A DNA stretch of 15,222 nt from JAHWJX01 sp036386655. Lineage in GTDB: Bacteria > Pseudomonadota > Alphaproteobacteria > Caulobacterales > Caulobacteraceae. The translations under genes were made by a program, and so were the position numbers. Below the pieces are notes generated by a model, which was not told the origin of the DNA, made no database searches, and saw only the letters and a program-made list of their open reading frames with translations. The stretch covers positions 1-15,222 of the forward strand of contig DASVVG010000019.1 in the NCBI GenBank assembly GCA_036386655.1, given 5' to 3'. Position 1 is the first letter of the stretch. Every line of letters begins with the position of its first letter. Of this stretch, positions 7,479-15,222 are shown in pieces.

Positions 7479-8828
7479 TCAGCCGAGTCCCGCCGTCGCG
7501 AGCGCAGCGGCCTGACGCTCGGTCACGGCGGCTTCGTCGAAGCCGGCGAGCTGCTCCTCGAAGAGTTCGCACCAGTTCAGCTCGGCGCCGAGGTGCAGGA
7601 AGGCCGCGCCCAGGCCGATGGCGGCGCGGTCGAGGAAGACGAACTCGCGGGGGATGACCACCGGCTCCGGCGCGTCCTTCAGCGCCTTCTTCACCGCGAA
7701 CGCCTCCTGGCGGCCGTACATGGCGGGCGAGATCCCGTCGGCGATGGTGCGGACGCGGTCGTCGATCAGCGGACCGTAGATGAAGCGGGCCCACATGTTC
7801 ATCGTGTCGAGCAGCTCGGGGCCGAGGTTCTTGAAGCCCCACTGGCGGTAGGCCTCGGCCTGGCCCTCGCGGTCGTCGGCCATCAGCGCGGCGCGGAGCT
7901 TCACTACGCCGGCCACGAACCTAGGCGGGAAGATCCGGATGCAGCCGAAGTCGAGCAGGTTGAGGCGCTCGCCGCCCTCCGTGACCGTGTAGTTGCCGAG
8001 GTGCGGGTCGCCGTGGATGACGCCGATGTGGAGCAGCGGCCCCCACCAGGCGCGGGTCAGCTTGCGGGCGATGGCGTTGCGGATCTCGAGCGGTGCGTCC
8101 TTGAACTGCAGGAGCCCCCTGCCCTCCAGCCAGGTCATGGTCAGCAGGCGGCCGGTGGAGAGGTCGAACAGGGGCTCGGGCACCTCGATCCCGGGATCGT
8201 CGGCGAAGTAGGCGCGGTAGAGCGCCATGTGCTTGGCCTCGCGGGCGTAGTCGAGTTCCTCGCGCAGGCGCTCGGTGACCTCCTCGGCGATCTCGCTGGT
8301 GTCCACGTAGCGGAAGGCGGTGCGGCCGAGCGCCATCAGGCCGCGCATCTGGCTGAGGTCGCTTTCGACGGCGCTCTGCATGTCGGGGTACTGGAGCTTC
8401 ACGGCGAGCGGGCGGCCGTCGGCGGCGGTGGCGCGGTGGACCTGGCCGAGGCTGGCGGCGGCGGCGGCCTCCATCTCGAAGGCGCCGAAGCGGGCGCGCC
8501 AGTCGGGACCGAGCTCGGCGGCCATGCGGCGGCGGACGAAGGGCGCGCCCATGGCGGGGGCGTTGGTCTGGAGCTGGGCGAACTCCTCCGCGAACTCGGG
8601 CGGGAGCAGGTCGGGGACCGTGGCGACCATCTGGGCCACCTTCATCAGCGGCCCCTTCATGTTCCCGAGCGCCTGCTTGATGAGGCGGGCGTTGCGCGCG
8701 TCCGCGTCGTCGCCGGCGAAGAGTCGGTTCACGCCGTAGGAGACGCCGGCGCCGGCGAGCCCCGCGCCGACGCGGGCGGTGCGGCCGATCCGGCCCGAGA
8801 GGCGGTCGCGTTCGGGGTCCAGCGCCAT
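7479..8828 (-). CDS. ABC1/AarF (UbiB-like) atypical protein kinase family protein
   Basis: A 449-residue member of the UbiB/ADCK family, which supports ubiquinone or other isoprenoid-lipid metabolism, probably through ATPase activity. Visible landmarks are the N-terminal KxGQ-type motif as Lys63-Val-Ala-Gln66 (GPLMKVAQ), the alanine-rich nucleotide loop (AAAAASLGQVHRA, about 121-133), Lys144 in LAVKLQYP, the catalytic loop HGDPHLGN (272-279) and the Asp293-Phe-Gly motif. The Ala in place of Gly in KxGQ is, from memory, usual in alphaproteobacterial members. No C-terminal membrane helix pair like that of E. coli UbiB is seen, so it is probably not UbiB itself. The ATG overlaps the peptidase stop as TGATG. 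Confidence 0.9.
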   Translation of the reverse strand: MALDPERDRLSGRIGRTARVGAGLAGAGVSYGVNRLFAGDDADARNARLIKQALGNMKGPLMKVAQMVATVPDLLPPEFAEEFAQLQTNAPAMGAPFVRRRMAAELGPDWRARFGAFEMEAAAAASLGQVHRATAADGRPLAVKLQYPDMQSAVESDLSQMRGLMALGRTAFRYVDTSEIAEEVTERLREELDYAREAKHMALYRAYFADDPGIEVPEPLFDLSTGRLLTMTWLEGRGLLQFKDAPLEIRNAIARKLTRAWWGPLLHIGVIHGDPHLGNYTVTEGGERLNLLDFGCIRIFPPRFVAGVVKLRAALMADDREGQAEAYRQWGFKNLGPELLDTMNMWARFIYGPLIDDRVRTIADGISPAMYGRQEAFAVKKALKDAPEPVVIPREFVFLDRAAIGLGAAFLHLGAELNWCELFEEQLAGFDEAAVTERQAAALATAGLG

Positions 8829-10624
8829 CAGCTCAGGGATTCAAACTCGTCGATGAGGCGCTCGAGCCGCGTGCATCCGGCGGCCCAGAACGCCTTGTCG
8901 CGCGGGTCGAGGCCGAAGGGGGCGAGCGCCTCGACGTAGGTCTGGGAGCCGCCGGCGGCGAGGAGCTGCTCGTAGAGGGGCGCGAAGCCGGCGGGATCCT
9001 CGCGCCGCTTCTCCATCAGCGCGCTGACCAGCAGGTCCCCGAAGGCGTAGGCGTAGACGTAGAAGGGCGCGTGCACGAAGTGGGCGACGTAGGCCCAGTA
9101 GCGCTCGTAGCCCGGGTTGAGGGTCACGGCCGGGCCGAGGCTCTCGGCCTGCACCTCCAGCCAGATCGTGTGGATGTCCTCGGGCGCGAGCTCGCCCTCT
9201 TCGCGCGCGGCGTGGAAGCGGTTCTCGAAGCGGTGAAAGGCGATCTGGCGGACGACGGTGTTGAGGCCGTCCTCGATCTTGCCGGCCAGCAGGGCGCGGC
9301 GCTCCTCGACTGAGGCGTCGGCGAGCAGGCGCTCGAACACGAGGCCCTCGCCGAAGATGGAGGCCGTCTCGGCGAGCGTCAGCGGGGTGTCGGCCAGCAG
9401 GGTGCCCAGCGGGGCCGCCAGCGTCTGGTGGACGGCGTGGCCGAGCTCGTGGGCCAGGGTCAGCACGTCGCGGCGCTCGCCCATGTAGTTGAGCAGCACG
9501 TACGGATGGCGGCTCGCGGTGACCGGGTGGGAGAAGGCGCCGGAGGTCTTGCCGCGCCGCGGCCGGGCGTCGATCCACGGCCGCTCCAGGAAGGTACGGG
9601 CGGTGTCGGCGAACTTCGGGGCCAGCTCGGCGAAGGAGGTCAGCACCAGGTCGCGGGCGTCGGTCCACTCGTAGCGGCGCGGCGGCGCCTCGGTGAGCGG
9701 GGCGTTGCGGTCCCAGTAGTCCAGCGCGGTCTTGCCGAGCGCCTTCGCCTTCAGGGCGTAGTAGCGGTGGGACAGGCGCGGGTAGGCGTCGACCACGGCG
9801 GCTTCGAGGGCGTCGACGGACTCGGCGTCGACCTCGTTGGCGAGGTGGCGGGACTGGGCGTGGCCGGTGAACTTCCGCCAGCGGTCCTCGACCTGCTTCT
9901 CGGCCACCACGGTGTTGAGCGACAGCGCCAGCACCGGCTCGGCCTCGGCGAGCGCGGCGGAGAGGCCCTCGGCGGCGGCGCGACGGCGCTCGCCCGAGGG
10001 GTCGCTGAGGCGGTTCAGCGCTTCGGAGAGGGTGAGGTTCTCCTCCCCCACCGCGACCTTGAGGCGCGCCAGCGTCTCGTCGAACAGGCGCGACCAGTTG
10101 GCGACCGCGGGGGCGCGGTCGATGAGCAGGCGCTCGAGGTCGGGCGAGAGCTCGTGCGGGCGCATCTTGCGCACGCCGCGCAGCCAGGGGCGCCACTTCG
10201 CGGCCGCCGGCGAGGCGGCGAGCGCGGCCTCGAGCTCGGCGTCGTCGAGCTGGTTGAGTTCGAGCGTGAAGAACAGCGTCTCGGCGCCCATCTCCGCCAG
10301 CTTACCGCGGACGTCGGCCTCGAATTTCGCGGCGGCGGGGTCGTCGCGGGCGACGGCCGCCTGCAGACCGGCGTAGGCGGCGACAGCGCCCAGCAGGTCG
10401 GCGCCGCGCTCGTAGAGGCCGATGCCCTGCGCCAGCACGCCGCCCAGGCGGTCCGGGTCGGCGCGGGCGGCGAGGAAGGCGCCCTCCAGCTCCTTCAGCT
10501 CGCCAGAGACCGCGCGGGCGGCGTCCAGGTCGGCGGCGACCCGGGAGTCGTCACGGCCGGAATAGAGGTCTTCGAGGCTCCACTCCGGGAGGGCGGCTTC
10601 GGGCACGGCGGGATGGACGGTCAT
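8828..10624 (-). CDS. M3 family oligoendopeptidase (PepF-like)
   Basis: A 598-residue zinc metallopeptidase of family M3, normal length for PepF/M3B enzymes, which cut short peptides in the cytoplasm. The active site is HELGH at residues 392-396 (zinc ligands His392 and His396, catalytic Glu393), with Glu419 in LAETASIFGE at the usual distance for the third ligand. The N-terminal part (PEWSLEDLYSGRDD at about 13-26, then long helices) is the oligoendopeptidase F N-terminal domain. YAYAFGDLLVSALM near residue 530 is a typical C-terminal block. There is no signal peptide. It is the first gene of a two-gene operon with the ABC1 kinase, whose ATG overlaps its TGA. The upstream ribosome site is weak. 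Confidence 0.93.
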   Translation of the reverse strand: MTVHPAVPEAALPEWSLEDLYSGRDDSRVAADLDAARAVSGELKELEGAFLAARADPDRLGGVLAQGIGLYERGADLLGAVAAYAGLQAAVARDDPAAAKFEADVRGKLAEMGAETLFFTLELNQLDDAELEAALAASPAAAKWRPWLRGVRKMRPHELSPDLERLLIDRAPAVANWSRLFDETLARLKVAVGEENLTLSEALNRLSDPSGERRRAAAEGLSAALAEAEPVLALSLNTVVAEKQVEDRWRKFTGHAQSRHLANEVDAESVDALEAAVVDAYPRLSHRYYALKAKALGKTALDYWDRNAPLTEAPPRRYEWTDARDLVLTSFAELAPKFADTARTFLERPWIDARPRRGKTSGAFSHPVTASRHPYVLLNYMGERRDVLTLAHELGHAVHQTLAAPLGTLLADTPLTLAETASIFGEGLVFERLLADASVEERRALLAGKIEDGLNTVVRQIAFHRFENRFHAAREEGELAPEDIHTIWLEVQAESLGPAVTLNPGYERYWAYVAHFVHAPFYVYAYAFGDLLVSALMEKRREDPAGFAPLYEQLLAAGGSQTYVEALAPFGLDPRDKAFWAAGCTRLERLIDEFESLS

Positions 10625-10833
10625 GTCCGGCGCATATGGCCCGGCGGGCGGAGCGCGGCCAGCCCCCTACGGGCCCCCTACGAAGAGCGGCGTGGTTACC
10701 GGCTTGATAACCTTGAGGATTCATACCTCGTTCGGGCTTTCTCAACGCCATATTCATCCCAAGACGGCACAACTCACAGGGAAACCGAGCGGGCCGACAG
10801 AGCCAGCCGGACGTGATGTGAACGGGTGTTTCA
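10625..10833. promoter_or_regulatory. Divergent regulatory region between the M3 peptidase and the response regulator
   Basis: No gene is supported in these 209 bases. They hold a 10-bp direct repeat GCCCCCTACG (10662-10671 and 10673-10682, period 11), a dyad GGTTA-N9-TAACC (10694-10698 / 10708-10712), and a shorter dyad GAGG-N7-CCTC just after it. One GANTC methylation site (GATTC, 10718-10722) falls between the arms of the second dyad. I cannot fix -35/-10 hexamers for either direction, and I see no sigma-54 -24/-12 element. The GC content falls in the right half (about 10690-10790). Confidence 0.45.
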
Positions 10834-12282
<1,449 letters not shown>

Positions 12283-12285
12283 CGC

Positions 12286-12315
12286 TCGACAGTTCCGCCT
12301 GAGCCAACCTAGTCT
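12286..12315 (+). promoter_or_regulatory. Possible sigma-70-type promoter for the amidohydrolase gene
   Basis: TCGACA (12286-12291) matches five of six -35 positions. TAGTCT (12310-12315), after an 18-base spacer, keeps the three most conserved -10 positions. A transcript would start near 12321-12323, inside the 5' arm of the terminator hairpin that follows. The -10 match is modest, so this is tentative. Confidence 0.35.
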
Positions 12316-12317
12316 CA

Positions 12318-12347
12318 CCCCCGGCCGAGGGACGGCCGGGGGTTTTT
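12318..12347 (+). terminator. Strong intrinsic terminator after the response regulator gene
   Basis: CCCCCGGCC (12318-12326) and GGCCGGGGG (12334-12342) form a perfect nine-pair GC stem with a seven-base loop, followed by TTTTT (12343-12347). It lies 36 bases after the response regulator stop. It ends one base before the ATG of the next gene, so the 3' arm also contains the only Shine-Dalgarno-like G-run for that gene (12338-12342). Confidence 0.92.
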
Positions 12348-12348
12348 C

Positions 12349-13692
12349 ATGCGCGTCATCGCCGCCGCCTGCACGCTCGCGCTCGCCGCGACGGGTTCCG
12401 TCAGCTCAGCCCAGACCGCCGCGCCGCCGGCCCAGGCCGCGACCTACATCCAGGCGGGCGCGGTGCTCGACCGCCCGGGCAGGGCCCCGCGGGGGCCGTC
12501 CACGATCATCGTGCGCGGCGGCAAGGTGGCGGAGGTGCGCGACGGCTTCGTCGCTCCGGAAGCCGGGGGCCGGCTCGTCGACCTGCGCGACCAGTTCGTG
12601 CTGCCGGGCCTGATCGACATGCACGTCCACATCTTCAACGACGACGACAAGCTGCAGGCGCGGCTGCAGGGCAACAACCGCGATTACGAGGACAACTTCG
12701 TGATCGGCGTCGACAACGCGCGTCGCACGCTGGAGGCGGGCTTCACCACCATTCGCGACCTCGGCTCCGACGGGCACGCGGTGACCGCGCTGCGGGACGG
12801 GATCAACCGCGGGCTCCTTCAGGGGCCGACCATCGTGCCGGCGGGGCGGAGCATCTCGATCACCTCCGGCCACGGCGATCCCGGCAACAACTCCAACCGC
12901 GACATCGCGGCGATCGCGCGGTCGCGCGCCGACAACCTGTGCAACGGGCCGGAGGACTGCCGTCGCGCCGTGCGGGCGCAGATCTCAAAGGGCGCGGAGG
13001 TGATCAAGTTCGCGGCCACAGGCGGGGTGAACAGCGACATCGCCGGCGGCCTGAACCAGCAGATGATGGACGACGAGATGAAGGCGGTGGTCGACACCGC
13101 GCACATCTTCGGCCGCAAGGTGGCCGCGCACGCGCACGGCGCGGACGGCATCAAGTCGGCGCTGGAGGCCGGCGTCGATTCCATCGAGCACGGCATCTAC
13201 ACGGACGACGAGACCAACGCGCTGTTCAAACGGCGCGGCGCCTACCTGGTGCCCACCATGCTGGCGCCGAAGGCGGCGCTGGAGCAGGCGCGCGCAGGCT
13301 CGCGGAACCCGAACACGCTGGCCAAGGCGGAGCAGGCGAACCAGGTGGCGACCACCAACTGGGCGCGGGCCATCCGCTCGGGCGTGAAGATCGCCTTCGG
13401 CACCGACAGCGGCGTGGGCTCGCACGGCACCAACGGGCAGGAGTTCGCACTGATGGTGGCAGCGGGCATGACCCCCGCAGCGGCGATCCAGGCGGCGACT
13501 GTGAACGCGGCGGACCTGCTCGACCGCTCCGCCACGCTCGGCACGCTGGAGCCCGGCAAGGACGCCGACATGATCGCCGTCTCCGGCAGCCCCCTGCAGG
13601 ACGTGCGCACGCTCGAGCGCGTACAGTTCGTCATGCGCCGGGGCGTGGTGCACAAGCAGGACGGCCGTCGCCAGGCGTTCCCGCCGGAGTGA
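12349..13692 (+). CDS. Exported metal-dependent amidohydrolase (imidazolonepropionase/prolidase-like)
   Basis: A 447-residue amidohydrolase-superfamily enzyme with a signal peptide (MRVIAAACTLALAATGSVSSA, probable cut after residue 21), so it acts in the periplasm. Metal ligands are visible in order: His92-Val-His94 (LPGLIDMHVHIF), Lys220 as the likely carboxylated lysine (VIKFAATGG), His261 (AAHAHG), His281 (SIEHGIY) and Asp353 (FGTDSG). The C-terminal LGTLEPGKDADMIAVSGSPL is the usual beta-sandwich closure. Relatives, including proteins from Caulobacter, were shown to be dipeptidases cleaving Xaa-Pro or Xaa-Arg/Lys rather than imidazolonepropionases, so a peptidase role is possible; the substrate is not readable here. 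The start is fixed by the signal peptide although the terminator directly precedes it. The DUF1801 gene follows by four bases. Confidence 0.9.
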   Translation: MRVIAAACTLALAATGSVSSAQTAAPPAQAATYIQAGAVLDRPGRAPRGPSTIIVRGGKVAEVRDGFVAPEAGGRLVDLRDQFVLPGLIDMHVHIFNDDDKLQARLQGNNRDYEDNFVIGVDNARRTLEAGFTTIRDLGSDGHAVTALRDGINRGLLQGPTIVPAGRSISITSGHGDPGNNSNRDIAAIARSRADNLCNGPEDCRRAVRAQISKGAEVIKFAATGGVNSDIAGGLNQQMMDDEMKAVVDTAHIFGRKVAAHAHGADGIKSALEAGVDSIEHGIYTDDETNALFKRRGAYLVPTMLAPKAALEQARAGSRNPNTLAKAEQANQVATTNWARAIRSGVKIAFGTDSGVGSHGTNGQEFALMVAAGMTPAAAIQAATVNAADLLDRSATLGTLEPGKDADMIAVSGSPLQDVRTLERVQFVMRRGVVHKQDGRRQAFPPE

Positions 13693-13696
13693 GCCG

Positions 13697-14068
13697 ATGG
13701 CCCAGTCCAAAGCGAAGGACGTGGACGGCTACATCGCGGAGGCTTCGCCCGAGCGGCGACCGCACCTGGAGAGGCTGCGCGACCTGTGCCGGTCGAAGCT
13801 GACCGGCTTCCGCGAGATGATGGCGTACGGCATGCCGGCCTACCAGCGGGGCGATGAGCCCGGGGGCGTCGCGTTCGCCAATCAGAAGCAGTACGTGGCC
13901 GTCTACATCACCAACATGGCGGTCGTGGCCAGGAACGCCGAGGCGCTCAAAGGCCACGACATGGGCAAGAGCTGCCTGCGCTTCAAAAACCCGGCGAAGA
14001 TCGACTGGCCGCTGGTCGAGCAGCTGCTGGCCGACACCCGCGACGCGGACGTGCACGAGGGCTGCTAG
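13697..14068 (+). CDS. DUF1801 (YdhG-like) family protein, 123 aa
   Basis: A compact DUF1801 protein. DVDGYIAEASPERRPHLERLRDLC (8-31) is the first helix pair. REMMAYGMPAYQRGDEPGGVAFANQKQYVAVYITN (about 39-73) is the conserved turn and sheet with the family's YGMPAY motif, and SCLRFKNPAKIDWPLVEQLL is the C-terminal block. It is cytoplasmic; the family includes the Bacillus iron chaperone YdhG/Fra, but function here is unknown. The GGAG at 13686-13689, within the end of the amidohydrolase gene, gives a good ribosome site, so the two genes form an operon. It is the second DUF1801 protein in the window and is clearly divergent from the one at 5969-6394. Its TAG interlocks with that of the convergent 106-residue gene. 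Confidence 0.86.
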   Translation: MAQSKAKDVDGYIAEASPERRPHLERLRDLCRSKLTGFREMMAYGMPAYQRGDEPGGVAFANQKQYVAVYITNMAVVARNAEALKGHDMGKSCLRFKNPAKIDWPLVEQLLADTRDADVHEGC

Positions 14069-14385
14069 TCGCCCTCCTCCGGCTCTCCGGGCGCTGCGCG
14101 GCGACGGCCCCAGCGGGACTTCGGCTGTTCGCCCTTCGCCTTGGCGGTGATCTCTTTGAGCTTCCGCGCCTGCATGGCCGACAGTGCCTGGCCCGGCGCG
14201 CCCTTCTCGGGGTCGGCGTAGGCGCGGCCGTGGGTCTCGACACGCTCCTCGACGGAGCCCAGGAACTCGCCCTCCCACTCGGAGAGCTCGACGCCTTCGC
14301 GGTCGGCGGTGCGGCGGACCTTGCGCAGGAGGCGCAGGGCGGCGCGCTTGGCGGCTTCGCGCCGGTCGGGCGGCTTGCGCTTCAC
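14065..14385 (-). CDS. Small basic hypothetical protein, 106 aa
   Basis: No family is recognised. The start is GTG at 14385-14383; no ATG lies at a better place, and GAGAG about eight bases upstream is a fair ribosome site. The N-terminus is strongly basic (KRKPPDRREAAKRAALRLLRKVRRTADREG, residues 2-31, helical), the middle is acidic (ELSEWEGEFLGSVEERVETHGRAYADPEKG, about 33-62), and the C-terminal region has the segment ALSAMQARKLKEITAKAKG followed by a charged, disordered end. There is no membrane segment or signal. The basic helix could bind nucleic acid, but this is not evidence of function. It is convergent with the DUF1801 gene and shares its CTAG stop; it is divergent from the pentapeptide gene. 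Confidence 0.68.
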   Translation of the reverse strand: MKRKPPDRREAAKRAALRLLRKVRRTADREGVELSEWEGEFLGSVEERVETHGRAYADPEKGAPGQALSAMQARKLKEITAKAKGEQPKSRWGRRRAAPGEPEEGD

Positions 14386-14462
14386 CGGCGCTCTCGCCGA
14401 AGCTTCGCTGGACAGTCGCGGCGCATCAGCGCCGTCATAGAGCGGACTCGTCCGGGAAGACC
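14386..14462. promoter_or_regulatory. Divergent gap between the 106-aa gene and the pentapeptide-repeat gene
   Basis: This 77-base gap holds a perfect dyad GGCGC-atca-GCGCC (14420-14433) roughly in the middle, a possible operator or hairpin. GGGAAG (14454-14459) is the ribosome site of the + strand gene, only three bases before its ATG. No convincing promoter hexamers are seen. Confidence 0.35.
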
Positions 14463-15222
14463 ATGACCGCCAGCGCCCTGATGCTCGCCGCCGCCCTCGC
14501 CTCGACGGAGGCGGCGCAGGCGCCGGGCGAGGAGCCCACCCCTTGCGAGGCGGTGTCGCCGCGCGACTGGCGCAACCCGAACCCGGTGCCGCCGTGGCAG
14601 GGCGCGCGCAAGGTGGCGGGCCCGAACTTCGACCCGCGACGAGCGGGGGACGGGCCGCTGATCGTGCAGGGCGGCGACCTGCGGCGGGTCAGCTTCAAGG
14701 GCGTGAAGCTGAGCCGGGTGTGCTTCGAGAGCAGCAACCTGGCCGGAACGGACTGGACGGGCGCGGAGGTGAGCGACAGCGCCTTCGTGCACACCGACAT
14801 CAAGGGCGCGACGCTGGCGGGCCGCTTCCCGCGAACGCGGTTCGTCTCCGCCGCGCTCGATGGCGCGAAGGCGGATGCGGCGGACCTGAGCGAGGCCTCG
14901 TTCGAGGGCGGGTCCTTCGGCGGGCTGTCGCTGCGACGCGCGCGGCTGCGCGGGTTCAAGCTGGACTGCTCGGCCAACCTGTTCGTGCACGGCGACCACT
15001 GCACGGACTCTGCGCCGAACTCCGAAGAGGCGGCGCCGCCCGCGCCGGTGGACGCGCGCGGCGCGGACCTGACGGAAGCCGAGTTCGTGGAGTGGGACGG
15101 CGCCTGGACGCTGCACGGGGCGGTGATCGACCGGACTCGCGTTGAGATCCAGGCCGCCGGATGGCTGCGCGGGGCGGTGTTCAGAGGCCCCATCGTGGTC
15201 ACCGGCGGGTCGGAGTCGCTGG
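14463..15222 (+). CDS. Exported pentapeptide-repeat protein (C-terminal end outside the window)
   Basis: The frame is open from ATG 14463 to the window edge (253 codons, no stop). Residues 1-20 look like a signal peptide ending AQA before PGEEP, though without the usual positive start; a second ATG at 14481 is possible. From about residue 73 the protein shows degenerate A(D/N)LxX pentapeptides: GGDLRRVSFKGVKL, SNLAGTDWTGAEV, AALDGAKADAADLSEASF and later ARGADLTEAEF, which would build a right-handed quadrilateral beta-helix. The run is interrupted at about 173-199 by a loop with two Cys (LDCSANLFVHGDHCTDS) and a Pro/Ala linker. With Cys28 and a Cys in RVCFESSN, disulfides are possible in the periplasm. 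Function is unknown; quinolone-resistance type pentapeptide proteins are cytoplasmic and so not a good model. Confidence 0.75.
   Translation, partial: MTASALMLAAALASTEAAQAPGEEPTPCEAVSPRDWRNPNPVPPWQGARKVAGPNFDPRRAGDGPLIVQGGDLRRVSFKGVKLSRVCFESSNLAGTDWTGAEVSDSAFVHTDIKGATLAGRFPRTRFVSAALDGAKADAADLSEASFEGGSFGGLSLRRARLRGFKLDCSANLFVHGDHCTDSAPNSEEAAPPAPVDARGADLTEAEFVEWDGAWTLHGAVIDRTRVEIQAAGWLRGAVFRGPIVVTGGSESL

Noticed and set aside
10623..10833. Small peptide gene in the gap before the response regulator
   Set aside because: The only frame here continues as an out-of-frame shadow into the response regulator and has no ribosome site or family features.
12461..12463. Downstream GTG as the real amidohydrolase start, avoiding the terminator
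   Set aside because: It would remove the signal peptide and the first strand of the enzyme, and no ribosome site precedes it.

Overview
The window is about 70% GC by eye, gene-dense and typical of an alphaproteobacterial chromosome, most likely Caulobacterales (Caulobacter / Phenylobacterium / Brevundimonas type). The reasons are the split three-part transhydrogenase (pntAA, pntAB, pntB) with an aa3 oxidase subunit IV-like gene in front, an AarF/ABC1 kinase of the alphaproteobacterial type, a TacA-like sigma-54 response regulator, and exclusive use of TGA and TAG stops. The lineage is inferred from gene content, not measured. I see no tRNA, rRNA, CRISPR, insertion sequence or phage gene; it reads as core chromosome.

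Layout. 1-485 (-): N-terminal part of a WYL-type regulator, cut by the window edge, divergent from two unknown small genes (563-928 and 933-1163, +), the second a membrane protein. 1160-5087 (-): a six-gene transhydrogenase operon in the order COX4-like, pntAA, pntAB, two unrecognised small membrane proteins, pntB. 5154-5972 (+): a family 2 glycosyltransferase. 5969-7400 (-): a four-gene operon, ArsR repressor, SRPBCC/AHSA1 protein, small membrane protein, DUF1801 protein, with a well-formed operator/promoter at 7406-7459. 7479-10624 (-): M3 oligoendopeptidase followed by an ABC1/AarF atypical kinase. 10834-12282 (+): sigma-54-dependent response regulator, then a strong intrinsic terminator. 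12349-14068 (+): exported amidohydrolase and a second DUF1801 protein. 14065-14385 (-): small basic hypothetical. 14463-15222 (+): exported pentapeptide-repeat protein, cut by the window edge.

How it works together. The transhydrogenase cluster uses the proton-motive force to drive hydride transfer from NADH to NADP+; the two coupled small membrane proteins sitting between pntAB and pntB are the best candidates here for an undescribed accessory function. The other clusters are housekeeping or small regulatory units without an obvious shared pathway.

The most striking structural pattern is at gene ends. All three convergent gene pairs finish on one shared CTAG, so each pair has two interlocked TAG stops. 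Those six genes are the only TAG users; the other thirteen complete stops are all TGA, five of them overlapping the next start (ATGA, GTGA or TGATG). A second notable point is the intrinsic terminator at 12318-12347, which ends one base before the start codon of the exported amidohydrolase, so that gene's only Shine-Dalgarno candidate lies inside the hairpin. No gap without a gene exceeds about 210 bases.
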